Assembly: GCA_030734395.1 (NCBI GenBank)
Contig: JAUZTG010000042.1
Location: 2,356,001 to 2,420,000 of the forward strand
Length of the DNA stretch: 64,000 nucleotides
Direction of reading: 5' to 3'
From: Sarocladium kiliense
Lineage: Eukaryota; Ascomycota; Sordariomycetes; Hypocreales; Sarocladiaceae
The notes under the pieces were generated by a model. The model saw only the letters and a list, made by a program, of their open reading frames with translations, did no database searches and was not told where the DNA came from. This document shows, piece by piece, positions 32,963 through 43,557 of this stretch. A program made the position numbers and the translations under genes. The stretch's first letter is position 1. Each line of letters begins with the position of its first letter.

Positions 32963-35056
32963 CATCACGCTAGGCTGGTAAGGCTGACCGGCGGCTGGAT
33001 AGGATGGATAAGGGTTGACAGGTGGAGCAAGCTGTGAGGCATCGTAGTAGTAGACCATGCCGTTGACCTCCTGAGCGACCAGGTTGCCGCCAGTTGGGGG
33101 GACCTGAGCATTTGAAGCGGGTGCATCAGGTTGCTGCACCGGCGGAGCATATCCAGGGGCTTGCGCGGATGGCATGGCTGGGGGACCAGCGTACCCTGGC
33201 GGATAGTAATACCCTGATTGCTGTTGCTGAGGAGGATAGCCTTGCTGTTGCTGCGGGTAGAAAGGCGGCTGTTGTTGTTGCATAGGCGGCTGAGGCTGCC
33301 CGTAGGCGTGGGGTTGGAAAGGAGCGGCGTGAATGGCCCGCTCGGGGATTTGCGACAAGGGGGTGCCAGTAGAGTGCTGTGACGGATAGGAAAGCTGGCG
33401 CTGGTGATTCTCCTTCTGAAAACCATTGGTCATCTGAACGGGAACCTGTTGATGGAAAGCCCCTTGGAAAGCATGAGGTCCCTGCGAGAGTTGCGGGGGG
33501 TCAAGGTCTGCAACCGAGATATTCTTTTGTGGCCTTGGCTGGTGCATTGGGATCTGAGAAGCTTGGCTCTCCTGGAATGCCGGCTTTTGAGGTAGTGCGT
33601 ATGCCTGGGGTTGAGGCATACCGACTGCAGGAGCGTCCATTGCAACAATCTGGCCTGACATGTCTGCCGCAGGACCGAGTGGCGCGTTAGGCTGTGCACT
33701 AGGGGGCAAGCGAACAACAGGTCGTGATGGCTCTGTTGGCACCGCTGCCCTCGAGACGACCGAGCCCGTGGGCGAGAACATATAGTCTCGTTCGTGGACT
33801 ACTGATGACCGTCTGCTGAGAGCGATGCTTGGCGAGTACATGCTGCCGTAATAGCTGCCACCATATACGCTCGTACGCCTGGAATAGCCTCCAACGGATC
33901 CAAAGCCAGACCTGGGTTTTCCACGGGCGCGCTGCTGGTTAGGCCTCATCGCCCTAGGAATGAAGATGAATGATCGGTCGGCGGCTGGGTAGATATATCG
34001 CGGGTTATGATCGGGTAGGGAGATGCGGACCGGCTTGTCGCGACGCAGAGGAGGCCGATGGTCGGGCAGTTTGGTATACTGCTTGACAGGCATCGCTGGA
34101 AGTATGATGGGGCCCTTCGAATGCGGCAACATAACGCGAACCTGTGCATTTCCGATGTGCTTCTCGGTAGACAGCGTTCGGTTGATCGGTGTCTTGCTGG
34201 GCTCGCATGTGGGGATGTAGCTGCTGTGATGTGTATGAGGTGCATGGCCCACAGGGACAGCCCGCGGGCGTCTCGGTCCAGGGTCCGCCACTACCTCGTG
34301 CATATCATGAGTCCAGGGCGAGCTGGTAGTCGGGTCGGATGGTTGGTGTATGTGGCTGTTAAAGATAATTAGCACACGCTGTCTTGGCATCGTAGGGTGA
34401 TATCAAGCATACCTCATTGGGGCGTAAGGCCCCCCGATGCCACCACGTCCGCCTCTGCCTCGTCCTCTACCAAAAGGCCGAAAGCCGTTGGCAGCTGGTC
34501 CAGGGTGTCTGTGATCGTGCATGAAAAAAGAACCGCGATTTGGCACAAATGCAGGGTCTTCGTCTCGACGTTTCTTGTAGTCCTCATGCTCCTGCCGACG
34601 ACGGCCTCCGGGGGGTTCAGCAATGTCTCGCGTCGCAGATGCGGAGCTGACAACAATGGGAGCTGTTGGAGATCTACGACCGGAAGACCCTGCTATGTCA
34701 TCGAAATGCATTTCCTGCGGTGGTGCAGGTTGGTCAGAGATGGCCAACCCGTGGAGCATCATCTCCGTATCCGTGACAGCTTTGTTCGAAGCCTTGTTGG
34801 GACTCTCCGGCGCACCAGTCTCAGATTGTGGCTTCACTGTACCATTGGGCTTCTTCTTCCCGTTCGGGGCTGTCGGAGACGTCTCGTCAATGTTGCTCGT
34901 ATCGCTGTCAGCGCCATGGTCATTATCGTCGGTGACAAGGGAGCCGTCCGAAAGAGAGTCATCGTCAAGGTCGAGCGCATCAAGGGCGCCCTCTTCGTCG
35001 CCCTCATCCTCGACCCGTCGTCGATGACCGATCTTGCGACGGCGGGGGGCAGCCAT
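32870..35056 (-). CDS. Barentsz/CASC3 (Btz domain) exon junction complex protein
   Basis: mRNP protein that binds eIF4A3 in the exon junction complex. Exons are 35056-34413 and 34355-32870, giving 709 aa. The N-terminus MAAPRRRKIGHRRRVEDEGD is basic then acidic. The Btz SELOR signature is at about residues 158-184, with DEDPAFVPNRGSFFMHDHR, followed by an RG-rich stretch (FGRGRGRGGRGGIGG). Intron 1 follows YAPM. The middle has SHIHQPSDPTTSSPWTHDMH and a segment on promiscuous RNA contacts rich in Arg/Ser. The last third is low complexity, rich in Gln, Pro and Tyr. The final 20 residues form the last unit of a 90-bp tandem repeat that continues past the stop codon. Confidence 0.85.
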
Positions 35057-36858
35057 GATGTCGAAAGATTAGTGTGACGACGGGGTCGCGGAGGATGGGA
35101 CGGCGAGGGGCGAGTGAGGCTGGCGAGACTGGCGACGGCTCATATGTCGAAGAAACAATAACCCAGTATTATGCTAGATGGCAAGACCGTTGACTCGTGA
35201 CAATTTCGATCCGTTGCAGGATATGTTGATACCGAAGGCGGTAGCTCAGTCAGTACTTGGTCGGTTGGTGATGCTGGTGCAGAGCTGGAAGGCGGGAGAA
35301 GGACGTGGACGACGAGGAACAGCTTGGGAGGCTATGAGAATGCGTTGTGCCGGGGAGGGATATCCGGGAGATAGGTCGGAGAGGAGGTAGTCGGAGGAAA
35401 GTCGACAAGAGAAAGGGAACAGAGATGGCGATGGCGACGTCGATGGGGAAGGATGGTGTTGCGTCGATGCCATGAGGTGGTGGTGGTTTGCAAATCAGAC
35501 AGCACCCAGCGGTAAGCCAATGGGGCCCACAAAAAACGGCCAGCACGCTGGTTGGCGCCGGTGACAATAGCAGGGCAGGCACTGACTCCGGGGGGTTCTG
35601 GGCACTGGGGTCGGCAGCCAGAGGGGGTGGGAGCCTGTTGAGCCGCACCCGACTGATCCTGACCACTACACTGCAGGGAGCTCGTCAATGCTGTCGTCAC
35701 CAGAAACATTGATTCCAGCACTGGGTCCTTGACTGTGCAAGATGTATCAATATGAACCGACCTAATTTTTGGACAAGCCAGCTTTCGGAGACGTCAACCA
35801 AGCTAATTGCGATCTGGAGTCAAATCTGAGTTTTTTTGCTAAGCGGCTCCAGCCAGATGATGCATTTGCCATGTCCGCGTCCGCGGCCTTTCGACAGCCT
35901 CACTCTCTCAATCCGCGAGCCAGTTGACCATACTCAGCCCGCCCTTTCTGGGCTTGACATCCAATATATTGCGGATCCTCACAGACGTCTGACACTCTGT
36001 TCTGCAGGAGGACTTGCAGGAGGACCCGCCGTGACTCCGGACGATGTGGCTCGCCGGGTAGGCGGTCTCATCCACAGAGCATAGCACAGAGGATGCGTCA
36101 AGATTAGGTCACCAAACGATAACACGTCGGATCCATCGGCGCTGAAGTGCAGTTGGTGTAGCGCCATCAAGCTTCCTCCCAGCCATCATTTTGGCATCCT
36201 CTCTCAACTACCTCTGAATCTATTCATTGATACATGTCGCGTAAGATGGTCTATGCGAGGATGCATGGATACGTACAGTACGAGGGTCGGAAGGTCTGAT
36301 CAAAAGTGAAGCAGGCAAGTAGCAAATCCCAATAAAAAGTTCCAGAACTGCTTTCCGTAGACCTGGGACCCTGTTCTCATCTAATGTGACACATTGGGTC
36401 ATTGTGTCCCGCTGAATCAACCACATTCCATGGCTGGGTACCTTAGGTGTGAGGTGCGCTGGAGGTGCCCTACCTCAGGTAAGTGTACCTGAGCGAAGGC
36501 GGCTACCAGGTAAGGCATCTAAGGTACCTACCCTCGAACACTGCGAGTGAAAGCGCTTGATGGCGCGAACGCCCAAATCTCTGCTGCGAAGCAAATTAAA
36601 ATTTAAACCAAAAAAAAAACGCTTCAATGGAAAAATGTGTTTTGCGGACAGGTGCCTTTGAAAGGGCAAGGATGTTCTAGTCATGGGAATGTTGAAGTAG
36701 ATATTACCATGTAGACGTGATGGAACCCAGTTTGTCTGCCCCGCGAAACATTTTCGGTACCTCCATCACCAGCATCGACCTTGAAAGCATTCGGACTGCC
36801 TCTCCCTTTGTTTCAATCCAGACCCTAAGGTTCTGATCAACCCTCCACCAGACACATC
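35057..36858. promoter_or_regulatory. Divergent promoter region, Barentsz / BMT6-like
   Basis: 1.8 kb between two divergent start codons. No gene is supported. At 36439-36533 the words TACCT and AGGTA occur repeatedly in both orientations, forming short palindromes such as AGGTACCT. A run of nine A is present near 36610. Confidence 0.45.
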
Positions 36859-37905
36859 ATGCCGAAGAAGCAACCATCACAACCAGCTGCAGCCCCTCAA
36901 GCCTCGCCAACCACTGCCATAGACTGCAAATCTCAGCAACGTCTTCTTGACGTCTACGCCGCGGCATTCGCAGACGTCCTATCTCGCGACAACTTCTCTG
37001 ACTTACTCCAGGAGATCAAACAAGCTCTCTACAATCGCGATTTTGCTACTGCTTTTGGAAAGACAGAGTACCTGGAGGCATATGCTGCGAGATGGAGTCC
37101 TACACGCTCGCTTGGTTATGCTTCTGTGTTCAAAGGGCTTGAAGGACACATTCGCCGTGCAGTCCAGGTCGAGAGTCAGGAGCCTGAGGAGTCCCAAGAA
37201 TCAGATCCCAGATATCCTGATTCAATATCATCAAGACTTCGCATGCTTTGCATCGGCGGCTGCGCAGCTGAGCATGTTGCCTTCGCCAGCGTCCTAGACA
37301 CCTGGTCCCTCCAGGGCACACTCATCCTTCTCGACGTCGCTCCCTGGCCCTCAATTTCTCAAAAGCTCCAGTACCACCTCACAACACCTCCAGTTCTGTC
37401 ACCCTACGCCTCTGCCGCCGCAAAAGCCTCCAACCACGCTTTCCTCCCATCTTCTCAACTATCTCTCCAGGTAGAGCAAAATGATGTTCTCTCATTGCCG
37501 AAGGACAAGCTGGCGCGCCTTACCGGCAACACTCCCATAGTTGTCACGTTGCTTTTCACACTTAACGAATTATACACAGAAAGCGGTATCGGCAAGACGA
37601 CAACGTTCTTAGGACTATTAGGAGAAGCTCTTGCATCTGAGAGCTTATTATTGGTGGTGGATAGTCCAGGCAGCTATTCTGAAGCCGCTGTGGGCAAAGA
37701 GAAGAAGCGGTATCCAATGCATTGGCTGTTGGACCACACTCTTCTACAGAAGTGTCCACCAGGGGTGCTGTGGGAAAAGCTTGAATCAGAAGACTCTGTC
37801 TGGTTTCGCTTACCAGAAGGGCTCTCGTACCCCATTCCGCTGGAAAACATGCGATACCAGCTCCATTTGTACCGCCTCAGCAAACAAGCGAGATCGAATG
37901 AGTAA
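36859..37905 (+). CDS. 25S rRNA (uridine-N3)-methyltransferase, BMT6-like
   Basis: SAM-dependent methyltransferase for a uridine of the large ribosomal RNA, acting in the nucleolus. It is a single exon of 348 aa. The N-terminus is a short Lys/Pro/Ala linker, then the family block LLDVYAAAFADVLSRDNFSD and KTEYLEAYAARWSPTRSLGY. The SAM-binding strand and loop are RMLCIGGCAAEH, followed by LLDVAPWPSI. LLFTLNELYTESG matches the conserved catalytic-side motif, and the C-terminal MRYQLHLYRL is also typical. Length fits the family. The alternative is the related BMT5-type enzyme, but the YAARWSPTRSLGY block favours BMT6. Confidence 0.88.
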   Translation: MPKKQPSQPAAAPQASPTTAIDCKSQQRLLDVYAAAFADVLSRDNFSDLLQEIKQALYNRDFATAFGKTEYLEAYAARWSPTRSLGYASVFKGLEGHIRRAVQVESQEPEESQESDPRYPDSISSRLRMLCIGGCAAEHVAFASVLDTWSLQGTLILLDVAPWPSISQKLQYHLTTPPVLSPYASAAAKASNHAFLPSSQLSLQVEQNDVLSLPKDKLARLTGNTPIVVTLLFTLNELYTESGIGKTTTFLGLLGEALASESLLLVVDSPGSYSEAAVGKEKKRYPMHWLLDHTLLQKCPPGVLWEKLESEDSVWFRLPEGLSYPIPLENMRYQLHLYRLSKQARSNE

Positions 37906-37984
37906 ATATGCTTAATGAGATAAAGATGCATAATTCATAATCGTTTAAGTGTCTAATAGGAAATGTCCAACGCCCTTCATGAAT

Positions 37985-40920
37985 TTATGCCCACACCAGC
38001 TTCTTGATCGAATGTCCCAACTGCTCGAAAAGTCCAGTGTTGCGCTTCGCTTCCTCCAACGAGATGATCTCGCCCTTCTCTATCAAGCTTTTCTTCTCTT
38101 CATCAACCTTATAAAGGTGGGCATCCTGAGCTAAACGCTCAATTTCAGCGCAAATCGTAACTACTTGCTGGATCTCCGTCTGTTGTGGTCCGTTGCCACC
38201 AGCCCCCATTGCTGAGTCTGTGTGCGGTGCTTTGAATGCAATGATACGGCTGGAAGGCCCCTTAGAGCGACCGGATAGGAGGCTAACGAGGCTTGCTGGC
38301 TGGCTTGCATCTTTCTCATCCCGTGCCTTCGCCTCTTTCGGGATATCGCCCCGGCTCGAAAACGTGCGTGTATTGGTCCGCTTAAAGTCATTCTTTCCAG
38401 GCTGAAATGCGACCACAAAGCCCACATTCCGCAGCTCATCCATGTGCGAGGCCGAAATTGTGGAAGTAATATATGTGCCGAATTTTATGTGAGTGATATT
38501 GGACAGATGCACCCGCTCGAATGCAGAAACCTTATCCGAGTTCCAGTCGAAACGACAGAGATATAGCGCCGTATCGGTCAGAAGAAGCACGATCTGCTCC
38601 ATGCCCCATGACTTGATCGTGTCGGAAGAACTTGGACTGAGAAGGACCCAGCCGCCGTGGAACTCCTCGCTCTCGTCTTCAATGCAACGTCTTTGGCAAA
38701 GGTCGATTGCCTGCTCTCTCATTCGAGCCATGGACACAGCTGGGTCCTTGGTCATCATGTCTGCTTCGAACTCTTCGAACACATTGGCAGTGACGTTCCC
38801 GAGGAGGAAGTCCATTGCTGCCTGGCTAAAGTAATCGTTGACCATACTACAAAGCATTAGAACCCATGTTTCCCAGATTGGCTACAGATGACTTACCCGC
38901 TGTAGAATCGTGCAAGCGATAGTCCGAGGTCATTCAATGCTCCACGATAGTCCCTCTTTTTGGTCCTGGTATAATCACCTTTCATAGCAGCAGTAGAGGC
39001 ATACTGCTTAGAGACTGCATCTCCGTTATCGGCCCAAAGTGTGTTGAACCACGTTGTCTCTTGGTCGGCTTGCGCGCTGGCATCAATGCCTTCCTCTCGT
39101 AGCTGAACCTCTAGCATGTGTTTCGCGAATGAGGACTGACAAACATTGGTGCGATCCAAGCAGTCCATGCAATTCGTGCGCAGGACACCCTTCTGCCGGC
39201 TGACAATTTCGGACCCTTGCATTTTCGTGCTTCCAAAGTTTTCAAGTTGGTCTTTCAACTTCAGCAGCAACTGACTCACGTTCTCAAACTTCATACCTTT
39301 ACAGGCTTTGTGAAAATCGAACCATTCGAACGCCAGCTTGTCATCTTCGCTTCTCTCATCATTGATTCTTTCCACGACTCTTTGGTACTGCGTCCCAATA
39401 GGCTCTTCTACGCCTTGTTTTTCCACCAGATTAACGAGCTGGAGTGAGCTGTACTGCTTACTCAGCCTCTCGAAATGCCTTTTGGAGGCTTCGAGATTCG
39501 CATCTGAGGAGTGTTGAAGCACAGGAATGGGTTTCAGAGAGTATGGTGACTGCGTAAAAAAGACGGGAATACTGCCACGGATTTGAACAAACGAATGGAT
39601 AGGAGCATCAAGAGCCCAGTCTGCTCGAGAAAGAAGCTGCTCAGTCTCCACCATGTTGGCCACGAATCCATTCTCATCAATGCCTCGGCGCAGATACCGC
39701 AAGCCAGCCCTCTTAGTAGAGCGGCGTGAGATGAGCGTGATAAGATATCGTCGCTCAGAAGGTCGGAGTTCAACAGATTCCCTGGACCTCTCAACTGGAG
39801 GTGATGAAGGGACTGACCCTGACGGCGAGAGACTTGACAGCTCCACCCCGCCAGCAGCCTCATCGACCTGAGGCGGCGAGCTATCTGCAACGAAGGAGCG
39901 TTGGCCGACGAAGCCCTGCATGACGGGTAGGCTAAGTGCATCTTGACCTGCAGACATGAAAGGCTGTAAGAGATTTCGATTCCAGAAGAAGACCGCATCC
40001 ACTTGCGCATATAGCGGCGTGCCATTGTCAGAGAACTCCACCCTTTTCGCAATACTCCTGGTGATGTCGACGTCATAAGAGAAGTAAAAACTGCGAGAGG
40101 TACCAAACAGAACCTGCACAGTCCGTAAAAGCTTAGGTAAAAGCGCTGAAACGGGAGCGGTATCCTTTCTTTCGTCCTCAAGCGGGACTTTGACAGGGGG
40201 AGGAGGGAAGGGACCAGCTGAGTTTTTACCTGTTGGCGGCGGAGAGCTGCCCATTCCCATCGTTCTCTTCTGGTCTTGGGTCCAACCGCTGCGGCTAAAC
40301 CAGCGTTGTGCGAAACGCCCATAGCTTCCCCTCTTCCGTAGTACATCTTCAGCTACACTGCTCCTCTCCAAGCTGGACCTGGGAGTATCGTCTGTGACGG
40401 CATCTTCGACTTCATCTTGGACGCTGCTAGGCGCTTCGGTTGAGTCGTCGTCGCTGGCACCCTCGTCATCAGTGACTGGTTGTGGTGCTCGCCGTTCCAG
40501 ATGAGCACAGGTCAACCTGATAGACTCATCAGCATCGACCTTCGATGAGCAGGGTGTCACGGCGACTTCAGTGACAACGTATATCGGATGGCCGAAGATC
40601 TGAGCAACTTGCTGGCGGCGAGTAATTGTGATCAAATAGTGAAGTCGGGAGACTGTGATCATGCCTAGGAAAAAAAGTCAGATATGACACTACGGGACGG
40701 GACGTTCAGGGCTGAGCTTACCAAGTATACCAAAAACCTCAAACGAAGTGCCTGGGCCGGTTGTGTCAGGCAATTGGTCCCTTGAGACCGTAGATATATT
40801 GGCATCGCCGTAGCGAAGGCGCACAGGCTGTGGAGGACGCTGGCCTTTGGAACTCAGTGGCTGGATGATGAGCCCATCGACTGCCGCACATATTATGAGC
40901 TTTCGTGCTAACCCAGGCAT
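37985..40920 (-). CDS. SAC-domain phosphoinositide phosphatase with hSac2 domain
   Basis: Dephosphorylates phosphoinositides on endomembranes. Exons are 40920-40722, 40664-38897 and 38846-37985, giving 942 aa. The SAC domain covers about residues 60-580, with FYFSYDVDITRS, FFWNRNL and the CX5R active site CMDCLDRTN near residue 564. Downstream ARFYSG leads across intron 2 into MVNDYFSQAAMDFLLGN, the end of the SAC fold. The C-terminal region contains an hSac2-type domain (GGWVLLSPSSSDT, LLLTDTALYLCRFDW). A Ser/acidic insertion lies at about residues 100-170. The architecture is that of INPP5F/SAC2-like fungal proteins rather than Sac1, because there is no C-terminal membrane anchor. It converges closely on the BMT6-like gene, with stops 80 bp apart. 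Confidence 0.9.
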
Positions 40921-41999
40921 TGCGTCATACGTGACAGGGTAGAGCGACCAAAAGCGCGGATACTATAAGCCAGACGACAGACAACCAATTCAAGATCATA
41001 AAGGACGAGCTTTATAGAGATATTGGACCGATGGCGACTACTGTCATGCCAACCAAGACTGTCGCGTGGCGCAAATCGAGGGCAGAGGTCATCTCATCTT
41101 GATGACGGTTGCCGCGACTTTGTTAGCGCGAGGGAATGGTGACCGTAACATCTGTTGGGGGTGGTGGAGTAACGTCATTGGGCACCCTGCCTACCTATCA
41201 GGTGCGCTGAACAGACACGCAGGTGCTTAGGTCCTCTCGAGTACCTTGGCTGCTTAGATGGGGTCTTAGTCGGTGATTGTGGGATCTGGGTAGCGATATG
41301 AGGAGTGAGGAAGGAACCTGAAGCGAACGCTGGCACTGTACTGTGAGCAAATGGTCTTGGAGATTGGCTACAGTTGCCAATTGGTAGGAGACGGCTCTAA
41401 CGCACGCCTAACCCTCACTGTGTTGTCACGCCAGCTCACGTCGCTTTCGGGTGAAGATGCTTATGATGTCTACCACAGTCAGCTCATTCCAACGACGACT
41501 AAATCAGATCCAGAAAATCCGAAGATGGGGTGCATGCATGTCTCGTCTGGACGAACACTCATGAGTGGTCGTCAAGGTGATCTGCCTCCTCTCTTCCCAC
41601 CTCCAATGCTCCTCAGCTCCAGCCAAGCCAAGCAGGTCAGCTGCAGTGGGGTATCTGACTTCCAGTGGTTCTGTGGTGGTACCTCTCCCTGTACACTGGC
41701 CGCGTACAGCGCCTCCCAGCTGCGGGCCCAGTAATAATCCGAGCCCCGTAGTGGATTATGTAACGCGCCTCCTGCTCTCCGCAGCAAAACCTGTCGCCAA
41801 CCAGATGCCGACCTGGCCCCGAGATCTTGACAACACCACTCCTTGCCTCTCAATCCCGAGCATCAAACGACGTCTCCGTTCCCGACCGCCCCCTCAACCA
41901 CAAAGCTTGTCCATCAAAGCTCTCGCGTCAGCTTTCTTCAGCTTCACCTCCAGATCCTCCTTCCCCAGCTTCCGTCGTCGCGCCGATAAAACCGCCAAA
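40921..41999. promoter_or_regulatory. Divergent promoter, SAC phosphatase / V-ATPase c
   Basis: 1.08 kb between divergent genes. It contains AGGTGCGCTG at about 41200, a 10-base word also present upstream of the BMT6-like gene. The last 200 bases are a C/T-rich leader of the V-ATPase gene. No coding region is supported. Confidence 0.5.
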
Positions 42000-42851
42000 A
42001 TGGTCTCCGAATACTGGTACGTCCTAGCGCGTCCTCCCCCTACTCGTCATCATCACCGAGCTCCCGCCGCATCGCCTCGAGCTTCGGCCATCGATGAGAA
42101 GCTCTCCCGAAGCTCTATGAGTTGATTGCAACATGCTCGCCTAGTATTTGAAGCTAACTGAGTGTTCCCACAGCCCCGTCTACTCGGTCAGTCCTCCCTG
42201 CCTACGCCGCCCAACGACGTCACTGCACCTCACAACAATCTCCCTTGCCGCGAAGCCATCAACTCCCGACTTGAGCTAACATCTATCTAGCCCTTCTTCG
42301 GTGCTATGGGCTGCACCTGCGCCATTGTCTTCACCTGCTTTGGTGCTGCCTACGGTACTGCCAAGTCTGGTGTTGGTATCGCTGCCATGGGTGTTCTCCG
42401 ACCTGATCTTATCGTGAAGAGTACGCCTCCCATCAAACAAGCAACACGGGAGCCTCGCTGACAGCAACAGACATCGTTCCCGTCATTATGGCTGGTATCA
42501 TTGGTATCTACGGCCTCGTCGTCTCAGTCCTTATCTCCGACAACCTGAAGCAGGACCTCCCACTGTACACTGGGTTCATTCAGTTCGGTGCTGGTCTTTC
42601 CGTCGGTCTCGCCGGTCTTGCTGCTGGCTTTGCCATTGGTATTGTCGGTGATGCTGGTGTTCGCGGAACTGCTCAGCAGCCCCGTCTGTTCGTCGGCATG
42701 ATTCTGATTCTCATTTTCGCTGAAGTCTTGGGTATGTGTCATGGTACTCCAAGCACGCAACACAAAGCTAATCACTCCAATAGGTCTCTACGGTCTCATT
42801 GTCGCTCTTCTCATGAACTCCAAGGCGACTTTGAACGCCACTTGCGAGTAA
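42000..42851 (+). CDS. vma3: V-type H+-ATPase 16-kDa proteolipid subunit c
   Basis: Rotor subunit of the vacuolar proton pump. Five exons (42000-42016, 42174-42186, 42291-42420, 42471-42731, 42784-42851) encode 162 aa, the normal length. The first two exons are only 17 and 13 nt and spell MVSEYCPVYS, and the next begins PFFGAMGCTCAIVFT. Four membrane helices follow, in two related pairs (GVGIAAMGVLRPDLI, and GIVGDAGVRGTAQQPRLF). The essential proton-carrying Glu is in ILIFAEVLGLYGLI of helix 4. The C-terminus NSKATLNATCE is typical of Vma3 rather than Vma11. Very short 5' exons are common in fungal copies of this gene. Confidence 0.95.
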
Positions 42852-43557
42852 GCTCGCGACCGAGTCGCATGCCGCGAAACGCCCCGACAATTATTACGCT
42901 CAGCCAGGAGCAATTTGTGGCATGGACCCGACGGACATGGAACGAAGAACGATATTGAATCGCAATGTGCCGCATTGTGTGAATTGGCAAAAATTGCCTT
43001 ATTTTGCAGGGAGATGACTTTGGAAGTGGGAACATGATGTTCTCGGTGGATGAGTCGAGCCTTCTCAGGGAGGATTGGTCCGTATATGTACACTAGTGAC
43101 AAAGTTGCGTTGCGATCGTGTAGTGTCTTTTCTCATCATAGACGGCGACGAGATGGAGAATCCGTATCTTGCTTGTTTAATTGTCGGAACGCGTAGGATG
43201 CAAAAGTCACAAGCTGCGTCGTGAGTTCGTCGTCACATCTTTGCTGCGTTGGTGACGAATAGAACTTATATACGTAGGAGCATGGTCATTCGTATTCTCT
43301 CGTTCGTCATTATTATTACGCTACTACATGCTCTGACCGCGTAAAGTCCTCGCCCTCGCGGGCCACTTCGAAACGTTCAGCTTCGTAAAGGAAACAGCCC
43401 CTATAGACATGGGCGCCGCTGAAATGGAAGTATATACAAGGAATTCGGAAATTGAAGATTGTGCAAGAAGTGAGCGAACTTGACGAAAGGTCGCCCAAAG
43501 ACATTCAGTAGAAGCTTGTGGCGCTTCTATTCTCCATCGATCGGATGGAATGATCAC
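42852..43557. other. Convergent spacer
   Basis: This holds the 3' regions of the V-ATPase c gene and of erg4. I see no coding signal and no structured RNA. Confidence 0.5.
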
